Assembly (NCBI GenBank): GCA_963514095.1
Contig: OY741275.1
Coordinates: 6,302,151-6,366,150 of the forward strand
From: Eutrigla gurnardus
Taxonomy: Eukaryota; Chordata; Actinopteri; Perciformes; Triglidae
DNA length: 64,000 bases
Direction of reading: 5' to 3'
Numbering within the stretch: position 1 is the first letter of the stretch; each line of letters starts with the position of its first letter. This document shows, piece by piece, positions 1-12,985 of this stretch. Below the pieces are notes generated by a model. That model was not told where the DNA came from. It was given only the letters and a program-made list of their open reading frames with translations, and ran no database searches. Made by a program: the position numbers and the translations under genes.

Positions 1-597
1 AATCCCAAACTTCTGCTGGTGTCTGATCACGTCTACAGTTTGTTTTCTTTGGTCTGAATCAAAGATGGAAGGCATACTTTGTGTATTTGGTTCCACAAGC
101 AGCTTGTTATAGTTAACTGTCATCTTCCCAGGTTACAGACTTAAAACAAATCTGACTCCAGACCTGTAACTTTATCTACATGTGACAGCCTTGTCTGCAC
201 ATGTTTCCTCGGCTGACTATGCCCGGTGTTCACACCATATTAGCATTTAAAATGCTTTGTGTCGGTTTTTTCCTGAACAATCATGTGCTTACAAAATCTG
301 TGACTTCTATTTACTATGTATGGCTGCCATTTTATGTATTCATCTTGCACAATGCAGTTGTAATCAGTGTGAGTATAAACATACCTGAAGGTTTCATGCA
401 GATATATCAACACGATCACACAAGCATTATCAAAGCATTCCATATTTTTTATAAAATGTGTAAAAATCAGCTTAAAGTGCCACTAAGTACTTTTTAATAT
501 GAATGAAACAAATGACTGAACCGTCTTCAACTGCAACTACTACACCATGTACATGGTACTCTTTAATAATAATAATTTGATATCATGGCAACAACAG

Positions 598-670
<73 letters not shown>
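598..670. repeat. (TA)n microsatellite
   Basis: About 73 bp of nearly pure TA with two small interruptions (ATACAT and ATGTAT). Confidence 0.95.
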
Positions 671-673
<3 letters not shown>

Positions 674-3600
674 GGTTGTCAAAATGTACGCGTTAATGCA
701 GGGCAATTAATTTGTGTCTGTAATAAATACTAACTGTTCTATAAATTCAATGAAGTAAATGATGGTGGCCATGACGAAGTTAGTGTCAGTTTCTTGGAAC
801 AGTATAACAGAGTAAATGCCGTGCTTGAATCAAGTAGAAAATTCTTGCATTGGAAATAGATTGACATAACCCCGCTCCTCTTAAGTACAGCCCCCCCACC
901 CACCCCCCCTCCTGACTTCCCATCAGTTGAACAGCTCGACTGGGTTTGGAATAGCATCAGAGACCCCTGGGCCAAAAGTCTGCAGGTCATGGCCCCCCTA
1001 AAGGTGTGCCCTCTGTGATTTATATATCTGCTCTGAATTTACAACTTGTGAAATACTCTCCGTTAACAGCAGAGAGAATGGAGGCCAGAGAGCTGGAGGG
1101 ACAATGGGCCTGTCCTCTGGGACACGGACTAATATGTGTTTATAGATGCACTGAGAAGGTATATTTGAGATATTGTGTGTATGTGTGTGTGAGTGAGAGG
1201 TGGTCTATGTTTCAGGCCCATTCACCCCTTGCCCATACCGCTTAGCCCTAGTCGGGTTGTACCGATCATTGTTGTGATAGAGGGCTATGGTAGAGAGGAA
1301 AAGTCATGCCCCTTCCAGTGTCACCCATGTGAGCTTATTTTGGAGAAAACATTACGGTAGTTTATGTTTCATATGAAGAGAGTCTCACGTTGTCGTAGGT
1401 TTCATTTAGTTTTGTGTGAAATCGCTCCGTAAACTACATGTCTTTTAACACAATACAAGTGTAACATTGTAACATTTTATCCAGCGATTCTTTTTAGACC
1501 CATTGTTAGTGTGATTAAAGTTACATCCTTGTATCAAACACACAGACATTGTAGTTTCAGAGGGAGACATCACTCTTGACTTTTGGGTGGAAAGTCTTTA
1601 GAATTACATATTTTCACAAAATCAAATCAAAAAGTGATTTGTCCCTTACCATTGTATCCTATATTCTTCTAAGGTCCCATGGTGGTCCATCGGAAGGGGC
1701 AGAGGGTTAAAAATGATGACAACATTACATTAGAAGTTTCATGTTGTTTCAGTGTATTATAGACTTTATCTTTAGACATGAAAAAATGCTCGTATGCCAA
1801 TGTCTCTAGGTAGCTAGCTGATGTCACAATATTGTTTTAAGGCTGATTTGTGCATGACAGTCCCACATTCCAGCACGACGTTGCAGGTTTGGAGCATGGG
1901 TTTGCTAGCTGTTCTGTCATGAACAGCTCGTCATGTCTGTTGATACTGACGAGGTATCAGGGTGTCGAAGGGTTTGTCCCATTTCATAGATTTGGACCCC
2001 TACCCCTTTTACTCTATTCTCAGAGGCAAGCCAAAAAGTGAAAGGCACTTGAGAATGAAGAGTCGGGGGAAAAATAAGCACGATTGGCCCGAAGTGTGCA
2101 TTTGTGTGTGTAACTGTATCTCTGAGTCTGTACATGTGTTTTTTTAATGTGTGGATTTATGTGAATGACTTATGTCTGCACTGTCTGAGTGTGTTTTTGT
2201 GTGTGTGCATTCCCCAGTCAGCAGAGCACCTGGCGCGGGGGAGAGCTTATAAATTCCCACGATAAGGAGAGGGGAAGTGTCAAATAGCTGGGTGTCATTT
2301 TTTTAAGATGTGAGGAAATGCCGCTCAGCTTGATCTCCTTGTGAAATGAAGAAACGCTGAAAATAGTGTTACAGTAAGTTTCCCGTGCTGCATAAACTTT
2401 TATTTGTGTAGCCAGAAAGCTGGAAATGGCAGCAAATAAGAACCTTACGTCCTTGTTTCAGTAGTATGTTTTATTAGTTATCATTATTTGTAAAAAAAAA
2501 ATATTTTTTTAAATTAAAAAGTCGATTTCAGCCAGTCAAAGCTTGAAGTATGGATCCACACAACAACTTTAAGGTGACAAGTCAATTCAAGCTGTTCGGG
2601 GCAGTGTACATTGGAGTACTATCACCTTATTCATTTGTTACAGCAATCTGTTGGCAAACACTTGACATAAACGTATTTATGTGGGGTCGTGTTTCTGTCC
2701 ACCTGGATCAAGGATTAGGATATCCTAACAATCCCAGAAGGGCAATTTGTTGTCCAGCCAGCAGTAACCGTCACACAAATAATATATACAATAGATCCCA
2801 GGCCAACGGCAGCAGGGGTTTAATGAGCTCCTTCAGTAACCTGTCCAAATATTAACTCTAATAGTAGCTCTGTTTTGGTCTCCACCACAAATGTCGCCAA
2901 TGTTGCTGGGTATGTAGCTTCCAATAAGTTTTAGAGATTTTGTATTGTTTTTTTAAGACAATTTCCTGGTAACGCAGCACATTAGGCTAATAATGAGAGT
3001 GGATTTCCAAGCCAGAAAACAAAACAATATCCAAGATAGGCTATCTTGACCTATCATCACTGCATGTGCCCCCTTTTCATGTTACATTATTATTGTTGAT
3101 TGTTTTCTGTTAATGTGACCTAACAAGCATTTTCTAGCAGTATGTGTCAAATCCTAAAATAACACAAAAATATGAGTGGTTATAGCGAGGCACTAAACGC
3201 AGAATCAATCATCAAATCAATTAATATGTTTAAAATAACAATAGTAGACTTAAAAAAAATGCTAGATCTGGTGAAGAACCTTCTGAAAAACACCTGAAAA
3301 TGTAAGATTGTAAAAAAGATTATTAAATTATTAAATGTTTTATGTAACGACAACCTATTGTGCATATTTTTTGTAATGCTTCTAATACTGCAAAGTTCAA
3401 ACAGAAAATCCACCGTATAATAAGCCATGTTTGACAGGGAGAAACTCTATAGTCTCTGATCCCAGCCTTGACTTCGTATTGTGAAACCAAAAATTTCACA
3501 GTTATTTCCCAAATGCAAAAGCTTCCTAAAATAACCCCCACCCTCCCCCTGGTGATGTGCCTGGGTGCCTCCTGTAAAAGTGCCTCCCTACATAACTGCA

Positions 3601-3719
3601 CTGCCACACAGTCCTCCTGGTATTGATGACACTCTCCTATTAAAAGAGATGTTCCACACATAATCTCCTCATTAATTGGTTGTCAGGCAAGATATTCATT
3701 TCCTGGTCTACTGAGACGT

Positions 3720-3960
3720 TGCACTGTGTATTCTCTAAATCAGTCTGTTCATTGGAGGTGGTTTCTATGCAAATGATAGATTTCCATAATCTCTGTTAAT
3801 TGGGCGACGGAGGGCGGTGGGTGGATGTTAGCTGGATAAAACAGATCGGGGACTGATGAAAAGGAAACCTTGCTCATCACGGTATATGACATAATGGGCC
3901 GACACGTGCAAAGCATTGTGGTGCAGTGTCCCAGTGATCCTGCCCATAGTGGATGGTGCT
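3720..3960. promoter_or_regulatory. candidate conserved non-coding element
   Basis: This is a complex, non-repetitive block with POU octamer ATGCAAAT (3767-3774), a homeodomain-type TTAATTG (3796-3802) and CACGTG E-box half context near 3,903. It is 17 kb downstream of the tbx15 end. The call rests on composition and motif clustering only; cross-species alignment would decide. Confidence 0.3.
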
Positions 3961-4149
3961 GCATCTTAAAATTGACATTAAAAGCCCTTGTTGCATGGTG
4001 GAGGTAAGGGAGGCGGCTGGATGTTCAGCATATCTGCATCAACGTATGATATTAATATTTGCATTTTATATTAAATATAAACATATTATTTCCCTTTACT
4101 TTAACCAACCGTTTTACTTTCCCAACTGTAACATCACCCTAACATTATT

Positions 4150-4680
4150 TACCATAACCAGTCAGGAGCCCCACCTACTCCCGCTCCAGAGACCAAATCA
4201 CACCCATCCTTCAACACCTTCACTGGCTCCCAATACAACATCGCATTCACTTCAAGGTCCTGCTCATCACTTACAAAGTCCTCAATAACTCCGCCCCTCG
4301 TTCCTCACAGACCTCCTCCAACGTTACTCCTCCACTCGCCACCTCCGATCCTCAGATTCAAACTGGCCCCCATCACCAGGGCCAAGCACCGCACCTTGGA
4401 GGGCAGAGCCTTTGCCATTGCTGCTCCAAGCCTGGAAGGAAGAAGTCCCAGACTTCTTCCTTCCAAACATCCGCAACTCAGACTCACTCTACTCTTTTAA
4501 AACTCAACGAACCCACCTCTTCACAAAGGCCTACAACACCTGAATCCCACTGCCACTCCACGTGATCTGTCAAACCCCTAAATGCTGTATTTGTATGTCT
4601 GTATTTTGGTATCTTGTGTCTTTAACACTATTCTGTATTTGCATCTAATCTAAGTGTCTTTATTTAAAAAAAGCATTATT
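4150..4680 (+). mobile_element. LINE 3' end fragment (L2/CR1-like reverse transcriptase C-terminal tail)
   Basis: Translation from 4197 reads ITPILQHLHWLPIQHRIHFK followed by VLLITYKVLNNSAP. This matches the segment after the reverse transcriptase domain in fish L2/CR1-type LINEs (HWLPIxxRIxFKxLLLTYK). Farther on, after frameshifts, come echoes of RAFAIAAPSLE and SLYSFKTQRTHLFTKAYNT, the usual end of that protein. The copy is 5'-truncated and frame-broken, so dead. A simple A/T-rich tail follows. Family assignment is from memory of the motif. Confidence 0.75.
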
Positions 4681-6844
4681 TAAGTCCAATGAATTATTAT
4701 TATTTTTATAAAGAAACTCAGGCTCTACCTGTTCAGTCAGTGTTATTCAGCTGAAGGCCAAAACCGTAAAATATCAAAGCAACATCACCTCAGCGACACT
4801 ACTGTGTGCACACCAATTCAGCTGTTGGCATGGAAACAGCCGAAGGTGATGTTTAGCAGAACCAGGCTTCATGCCGACTCTTTTACTTGTCATTTTTTAA
4901 TTTCCGCATTCATATAACTCAATTTGTTTTCTATTAGTGCAGAAATAAAGCAGAACTGCAGCTTAACATTTATATAACATAGAACATATCTGCACATACA
5001 AAGCCACATTGTGGTTAAAATGTCTTTACATTTATTTAATGAAATACCACAGACTATAAAATACCTGTTTAATATTTCTATTGTCTTTTAATCACAAGGA
5101 AGCTTGCAAAGCTGCTCAGGGAAGGCGACACTTGTTGGCTGGAAAACACACTTGGTGGTGAATCTAAAAATAAAGAGTGAAGTCATTTCCTTACTGTACA
5201 TGAGGAACAACAAAACAAACTTCACAAAAAGCCCCAAACAGTTCAGACTACAAATAATTCCAGACATCAAATTATCAATTTGCCATGCTTTCTCAACAAA
5301 GCATCACTCAGCAGCATAATGCAGCACGGGTGTTGTAGCATGGTGCACGGCGTGGGTCGGAAATCGATCCTTTGGGGTGAAAGTAAGAAGTAAACAAACA
5401 AACAGTTTTGCCAAAAGTCGTCGTCTCCCCGCTGGGCGTTTGTCGGTGGGGGTCAAAGGGGTAGGAGGGAAAATGGGAGTGGAAATGTCATAAATCAGAA
5501 GGATTTTAGAATCTGATGACAAACCTAATTCCTGTCTGAAAAGAGCCGAGCCCCCCCCCCCACCCCCACCAGACTGTCATCGAAGCTGGCCTATAAACAT
5601 CGCAGCTGTCACACAAGCTCGCCTGGACCGCGAAGGACATGCCATCGTGCCTCTCACATGCTCTTTCCCTGGGCCAATTCTGGACTGGAGTGGCAGGCGA
5701 ATTCCACTTTGCATTTTGTCACATTCGGCCGCAGTGGGGGCTGGACCAGGAACCCGACCGTTAACCACCACCACCTCTACCCACAATCCCCTCTCATGTC
5801 TGACCATCTGTTGAAGGGCATTTAGTCCTGCAAAATCACTTTATCCGCCTATCACTCCGAAAACAGGTTGCGAAGCCTTAAAAAGGGAAATGTGGATACG
5901 GATCGGGGGGGGTGGGGGGATGGGTGGTGAGTGGGTGAGAGAGGGGAGTCGGAGGTCGGCACACCGCGCTAAATGTTGTCACTGCGAAAGGTGAGTAGAG
6001 GAGCTTTAGAGGCCATTTTCCACTCAACAAACGCTCCGGCTGCCCCTCCCCACCCAACACACACTCTCACACAGGCAGCCGTAACTAGATAGCTCCCGGC
6101 GTGCCTGCTCTGTAACCGACACAACCAAAGCTGGCAACTCGCTCACAGACATAAAAAAAAGAAAGAAATACAGAATTACACTGGGACATCCAGGCATCGG
6201 AGGAGCACGTCTCGCTGTTCCCAAACTGTTGCGTTAACTTTAACCTAAAGCAAAATGAGACCTGTTCCTGCTTCATACCACAGGGATGTGAGCAGTGAGT
6301 CCTGCTGACAAATACAACTGCAACATATATCATATTTTCCTGACTTTTAGCCTCAAAGTGCAAATGGGGCATGCTAACAGCTAATGTAACATTCTGGGCA
6401 GAGACAGCACAAAGCCCATACTTCAACAGCTACACGTACGATGCATTTGGTATAATCTTTTACGAATTAACACCCAATTCAGAATTTCTATGCAGCATAT
6501 TAGCAGCTGTTGGTCAATATTTTTGGTGCCTCATATTCATATAAAGCCGTTTGCAGCTGTTAGTGCTCTGATAAGCCAAATGTTGAGTACAATGCCGGCC
6601 CTACATGGGAGTGAATATTGGATTGGCCAGAGATTTGACACCAATGGGATGCTTACGTTGCTCTGCTTGGTGAGGATGCTGACAGCTGTTTATATCATGT
6701 CATCGATAGTATCTGTTTATAGGTTGGAAATCTCCAAATGGGTTAGATCTTTGTCATTTATAACAATGTCAGAAACTCCAATTCAGTGGTGAATCTGCAG
6801 GATGTGACTCTGGGAAACAGTACGGCTGCTCACCGTGAACCTGT

Positions 6845-6919
6845 AGGAGCAAGTTAACAGAATGAAGCACAACCAGCCCATCAATGTCACTCTCTGCTTC
6901 ATTCTGTTGACTTGCTCCT
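6845..6919 (+). ncRNA. candidate pre-miRNA-like hairpin
   Basis: The arms 6845-6869 and 6895-6919 pair over 25 bp with a single exception, T6855 opposite G6909, which is a G-U wobble in a plus-strand RNA and an A-C mismatch in a minus-strand RNA. The loop is 25 nt. Size and shape fit an animal pre-miRNA. I do not recognise the arm sequence as a known miRNA, and a tiny fold-back transposon remnant would look similar. Confidence 0.35.
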
Positions 6920-9169
6920 CAATAAGATTGTTACTTGTGGAAAGATAACATTGGAATTACCAAACAAGCAAAACAAACAAGTACTCCCAATAATGAATTA
7001 AATGGGACAATATGAAGATGTATCCTGGACAAAAAAAAAAAAGCAATTCACAACATAATCCCAAAAATCATCAGGATCCATTTTCCCCGTCTCTACCTTG
7101 ATGAGCTAGATAGCTTTTTCAAGTAACTCGTGACAATATTAAAGATTATTATTAAAGAGTGTTTATGATGTAATCCCATTCTGACTCCAAATTATGGATG
7201 GGACAATATCCATACAGGATCAATCACTTAACACCTGTAGGCAAATTATAACACAGCTGCTTTGTGTGGCTGAAAAATGACGCCATGAGAGCGTGAGCTG
7301 AGAGTGATCCAAAACAGGAAATGTTGCAGACAAATAAGTCTTTGATCCGTCTGAATTGTGTTATGAATTACATACATGATGTTTGTCAATTTCAAATATT
7401 ATTATATAAGAAAAAAACTATTGTTGTAAAACTGTTAAAACATAATGCTGTGTTCACACCAAACACAAAGCACATTGTTCATTTGGTAAAGTCAATGCAA
7501 AGATGCTAATAGCTACACTGTTAGCATAGCCACCCATCGATACATGCTCCATTCAGAAAACAAGCAGACGTAACAGCACAAAAATATGACTCCAGACAAA
7601 TCACCATCATTAAACAGTTACTTCAGCTTCCCTTTTGTCTGTTCAAGCAATTAGCCCCATCGGCAAAATAGTTTTTTTTGGGGTTAATCCATCTGTGGTA
7701 AACCAACCATGTGTCGTGTTTCCCTCCTTTATTCACCGCGCCCTCGCCGTTTAAAAGTCAAGCATGGTTTTCACATTGTCCTTTGATCCCTTGTTTGTGG
7801 TCAGTGTTGGTTCTGATTGCCTTACCTACCAGTCTACATCGGTGCACAAGAACACAACTGTGAACTTGTAAGTAACCATTGCAGCGGAGTTCCTACCTTA
7901 CCAATAAAGTAAACGAACTCTGTGGAAGTGAAAACAGAAGACGATTTAAACACATTTGGTGTATGACAGTGGCGAGTGGACGTGGTTCAAGCACAATAAG
8001 ACACTCCAGCAAAATTACTGGCGAGGCAGGAATTTTCTCATAACAAGACACCTCTTAGTGCCTTATTGCTGTGATTCTCATTTGTTTTTGTTTTGAAAGT
8101 TGCTCTTTACTGAGTGTTTTCCCGACACAAGTGGTTTAAATTCCTGACTAACTGCTGGCCCCGGGTTTCCCCCTCTCTGCTGGTTTTGACGTCAATGGCT
8201 GCAACACATCATAAATAAGAAGAAGAATGTCACAGGGCCTACATCCTGTGTAATTAAATCGATGTGTTGTACAGTATGTGATGCTGGAGAAACGCCTTGC
8301 GTGTGTGCTCACCATATGTATGATGACACACATGTCTTCCTGTCTACAGTGCTTCGCCCGCGCACACACTTGAAAGTGTTGTATGAGCGAAACAAAAACA
8401 GTTTCCGTATCTCTTCATTAAGACGCCTGAAGGTTCACGTTCAGCTGCTGGATTTATTGACCCTCATCAGCAATTTGGGGAAAAAAATGTTTTAATGACT
8501 TTAACAAAGTTTTTTTTGGTTTGATAGTAAATTTATTTTTTTCTCAGTCAGTCATTTTAGTTATGTAAACTTAGTCAGTCCAGTTGTTATTTGCTAATTT
8601 ATGTCTTATATACATCATCCTTATCAGTTTTATCAGTAACAAGACAGTTGGCCTGAATAAAAGAAAAGTGTTAGAGAACTTGACTTAAGTTTCCACAATG
8701 AGCTGATATTGTCTTTAAAATGAGCATACATTGAGTTCAGTGTCAAAATGTTCTTCTTCTTGACCTTGAAAACTCCATCCACTGATGAAGACCATGAGGT
8801 GTGGTTGAAAGCTTAGAAAAGGAGTTTGTGAACCTCAAGAGAAGACATTTGAGGCTGTTTTCTTCGTCACATTGCCGTGTTGGTCTGCTTTTCTGTTTGT
8901 ATAAAATATCTTAAATAGGTTACAAAAGAATATCCAAACACAGGTGCTGCAAACTGAAAGAAAACAAAATGTTATCCGGTGACAGCAGCTTAACACAAAC
9001 CCAACACTTTCATATGTTTATTTAAAATTAATTAAAGCGTCAAAGTGTTGCTGGGGTTGATGTGTCTGGCTATCTGCCCTTTGACCTTAAATCAGCCCCA
9101 CAAAACACTTCTTAAATCTCATCTCGCCAAAGTAGGAACTCTGTCGACACCTTTCGCCTCTCTGTAGCC

Positions 9170-9430
9170 AAAACAGTGATTACATCAATCGTCGCTGCTG
9201 CAACTAATTGAGATAACAGCAGTGGGAGAGAATGAGTGCAGAGCTGGCAGAGAGAGAGACAGAGCCGAAGGCCTGTCTCTCTCTCTGGCTCCCTCCACCA
9301 CAGGCTCCATTCTCCATTGTCATTTTACGGAAGTCGGTCTCAGTAATAGTCTTGTAATTGGCTTTAAGTGGATTATGTGGCAGAGAGGACAGAGCAGCTC
9401 TGGCCAGAGATGTGCAGTCCAAACACAACC
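9170..9430. promoter_or_regulatory. candidate conserved non-coding element
   Basis: This complex block contains two TAATTG homeodomain cores (9205-9210 and 9355-9360), a GATAA (9212-9216) and a SOX-type ATTGTCA (9316-9322). It is flanked by AG/CT-rich stretches that can pair with each other (9248-9286). Motif evidence only. Confidence 0.3.
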
Positions 9431-9819
9431 TGTTGCCCAAGCCGTGGCTTTATATAGCCATACATATATTATATGTCTGTGTGTATATGTATGTATATTT
9501 ACATGTATCCTCTTTAAATCATTTCTTGTTATTTGCAGTTAAAATCGGTTATCATAAAAATAACCGAAAAAGTTTGCCATGAACTTTCAACCTGTTCTCA
9601 CTTTCAAGATGTCTACTAATGCAGATCAGTCGGTGCTCCTTGGTGTCAGACGCCGACACTCGTTTAGGGTGTGAGCGTATGTTTTTGATGTATCCGCTGA
9701 CAGAGCAGCTGACGTGGTATCTATGATGGGTCAAACAAACACAGGACTTTCATCCAGGAGACTGCTGTCCATGCCCCAGATAAAACCAAGAGTAAACGTT
9801 GACACTCTGTCATGTCGGT

Positions 9820-9990
9820 TGTTAGTAACATGAATGGTGTTTGTGTTGATAGTCACGTGAGTTGTTAGTCAGTGAACTTAACATCCACCACGTTCGTTTC
9901 CTAAGCCTAACTAAGTGGTTTTGTTACCTACACCTAACTTTCTGTGGAGACAGAAGTTTATTTTGAAAAGACGTTATGCATGTTGATCCT
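9820..9990 (-). repeat. teleost dispersed repeat fragment
   Basis: The segment AAGCCTAACTAAGTGGTTTT within CCACGTTCGTTTC...CTACACCTAACTTT resembles, in opposite orientation, the ACGTGGTTAACG...ACTTGGTTGTTTAG sequence at 45,630-45,690. I recognise this as a common fish interspersed repeat but cannot name the family. Confidence 0.45.
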
Positions 9991-10689
9991 GACACGCCAT
10001 GCCTGACACGTGCAAATGATGGAGTCAGATGTTCAAGCTTTGGAGCACCAAAGAAAGATTCTATAATAAAACATACACAAAGTTTAGAGTTCAGATCTTA
10101 TTTCTCAGCGTCGTTACAAATTCACGCACTTAATCCATATAACAAAAATTATTCTAAATTGTAATGCAACAAAATGGTAAAAATGCCGGGAGTTAATACT
10201 TTTGCAAGGCAAGAAACAGTAACTTAACCGATGACTAAACAAATAAAAACTGACTGTGGCAAACACCTCAGGCAATTTCTAACTTTTATTCAGATGCAGT
10301 TCAGGGAACAACTGGTCGAACTTTCATGGCGGACCACAATGAGTCACTGAAGCAATGCAGGTTAACTTGCTATAATAAGTAGTACAATAATTCGTTATTC
10401 ATTCAGTCCTGGGGGGTAAAAGTGAATTCTGAGTCCTGCTTTCTTGCTGTATAGTTAAAAACTAATCCCCATCTTCCCTTTGATATTATCTCCAGCATTT
10501 TTACCTTTTCAGGTGACAATATGTTGCATGTTTCCTTGGCAGCATCCTATTCTATTCAAAACTATTGACAATTAACTGAGAAACTTCTGTTAATTTTCTC
10601 CCAAAATGTTTTATTTTTTTTATTTTTTAGCTTGATAGCCTTTGGCAGATCTTAGGCTTCAGACACTCCTTTTGATAACACTTACTATT

Positions 10690-11330
10690 ATTCTAATACT
10701 AAGGGCTGGCTCAGGCTTACCTCGGACGAGCCCCTAGTTATGTTGCTAAAGGGGGACTTCCTCTGATACTAAGCTCCTTTCTCCTCCTCTACCTCTCCAC
10801 CTGCATCATTCCTATCCCATTAGTTCACGTCACCAACTTGACTTCTTCCCAGTTGTCTTTGTGCTTTCTCACAGCCTGACCATGGTTGTGCCTGCTTTTA
10901 TTACTTAGTTGCATTTCTATTATTTACGATATTGTTTCTGTTTTATTGTCATTGTCATCATTCTATTATATTCTCTGATGCTGTTATCATTAATAGTAAT
11001 CCTTTTTCATTACTATATTTGCAATTACTGTTCCTGCTATCACTGCTCTCATGACATGTATATCATTTCTGTCATATGGATTGACTGTGTTGTAATTTTT
11101 GTTGTTTATTCTGTACACATGACAACCATTACACCTCTGTCCATGCCAGAGAGCTAACCCTCCTGTGTTGTTCTCCCTGAGGTTTCTTTCCTCTGTTAAA
11201 AGGGGTTTTATGGAGGATCCCAGGAAAGATGATGTCATATGCTATACAGATTGTATAGCCCTATATGGTAATTGCGATTTGTGATTTTGGGCTGTATACA
11301 TAAAGTTGAATTTAATTAAATCATGTTCTC
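10690..11330 (+). mobile_element. degenerate interspersed repeat, LINE/SINE-like 3' end
   Basis: The order of landmarks (CACCTGCATCATT, TTGTGCTTTCTCACAGCCTG, a T-rich middle, CTGAGGTTTCTTTCCTCTGT, then GCTGTATACATAAAGTTGAA) matches a dispersed fish repeat that ends in a ...GCTATATAAATAAAATTGAA type tail. No coding potential remains. The family name is uncertain. Confidence 0.5.
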
Positions 11331-11369
11331 ACAATTAAGACTTCATTTTTAAAGTCATTGCAATAAACT

Positions 11370-11390
11370 ACACACACACACACACACACA
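11370..11390. repeat. (CA)n microsatellite
   Basis: About ten CA units. Confidence 0.9.
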
Positions 11391-12969
11391 GCTGTATTTT
11401 GCAGTCCAAAAATCACATGGCCTTCCTCAATTAAAATCTTCTTTCCACTGGCTCTTTACTTGTGGTTGTAAATTTAACTTGGCATTCCCGTATGGAGCAG
11501 GTGTGAGGGATTAAGCTGGTGGGTTCATAAACTGTACATGGGACATCTGAACTGGAGATCTTTCACATACAGATTGATACACACATTTATCTGTGCGAGC
11601 AGCCGAAGAGGCTAAATATACATTACAATCTGTAAATGCAGACATTCGATTTCATTTACTGAGAAACTGGGCAGCACAATGACAACACCTGCCATTATTA
11701 CTGAGAAGACGGATGCAGCTGGTGAGGACCTTCTGGCTATTGAAACTTTCATAGTTTCCTTTAAAAGTTGACCATTAAGTGAAAGCTGCAGATGGATGCT
11801 GGGTATCTACATAGTGAACACTCAGAAGTGTGTAGGTCTTTGAAATGCCATCTTTAGCTTCTCCTGTTTTCAGTTATGACTTCAGTAAATGTTATCTAAT
11901 ATAGTATTTGACTAGAAGACAAAATAAATAATTGGAAGTCTCCTACTTTTTTCCAGCAAAAAGCTTATAGTCACCAACAAATTTTGTTCTAAAAATAGTG
12001 TTATACAGGGCCATGGTGCAGTTTTAAGAGAGTAGATGACAAATCTCTGCAAAGTCAACACATTCTAACTCCCAACTTTTCAAATACAGCCACTTGGTTA
12101 GTGGCACTAAGATTTAAACTGGAGTCAGGCATCGTACCGTGTCTTTTCGTGTCTTTATACAAGGCCATTTTCTCTGACCGACTGCTACTGACAGATGGGT
12201 AAGTTGAATACGTTTAAAGCGGTGCATCTTATACAAAGGCTCGTCACTATCGGACCCCGAGGGCCACTGACCAAGCGTCTGGATTTGATGAGTTGGGAGA
12301 ACGAGTTAACCATGGAGATGAAGCCACATTACCTTCCGACTTACAACAGCAGGGTTCTGGATTATATTCACATAAAAGCCCTCCATGTGATAAGTGAAGA
12401 GGTCGTCCTTCATTCATACCACCATGCACACTCTTCGCTCAATGCTGAGGCCACGGATACAAAGCTCCGGCTGTGCATTGCAGGGACTTAAAAGAGGGTT
12501 TGGCAGAGTTCAAGCATTTGGTCAGTGTGTGTGTTTTTGACGCACAGGTTTTATGAGCTCGCTGACAATTTGCAGTCACTCTAAATTCCACCGGGGGAAA
12601 GAGTGTGGACCCCGGCTTCCTGTTTTCCCCCCTCATCGCACGTCGCAATGCAATCCCAGCTGAGCGGCTGGGAAGCACAATGAGCGCGAGTGTGATTCAG
12701 CTTTCAACGGGCCTGTTACCGGATTACCCCGCCGTGGTTTAATAGTGTTATCCGGACAACAATAGAATGTTGTTTTATCAGAGTAATAAGTCACATACTT
12801 TGCTCACTGACGGCTTCAGAAATGTCACTGTGTAATTTCTGCGAATCTGTCCCTGGCGTCCGCCCAGCCAGTGCAGGTGAGGTCCATGCAAGAGAGCACA
12901 GCTGCCACTCTCAAACTCGCATTCAGACACGCACCAGCAGGCATGTATGGTCCCCACAGATAGATTGAT

Positions 12970-12985
12970 GGGGGGGGGGGGGGGG
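12970..12985 (+). repeat. poly-G tract
   Basis: Sixteen consecutive G. Confidence 0.95.

Larger units (their letters stand above)
1..4140. other. 3' flank of tbx15, no gene seen
   Basis: No exon-like conserved protein segment is seen on either strand. The stretch holds a TA microsatellite (598-670), ordinary AT-rich sequence and a complex block at about 3,720-3,960 that may be regulatory (listed separately). Open frames here are short and lack any recognisable motif. Confidence 0.6.
4690..9870. other. 3' flank, no gene seen
   Basis: No protein-coding exon is recognisable. The stretch contains G-rich/C-rich runs near 5,545-5,570 and 5,905-5,925, a GC-rich complex block at about 5,575-5,770, a pre-miRNA-like hairpin (6845-6919) and a complex block at 9,170-9,430, the last two listed separately. 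Near 8,760-8,850 is a sequence of the form ACTGATGAAGACC...GAAAGCTTAG that looks like an old dispersed repeat but could not be assigned. Confidence 0.5.
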
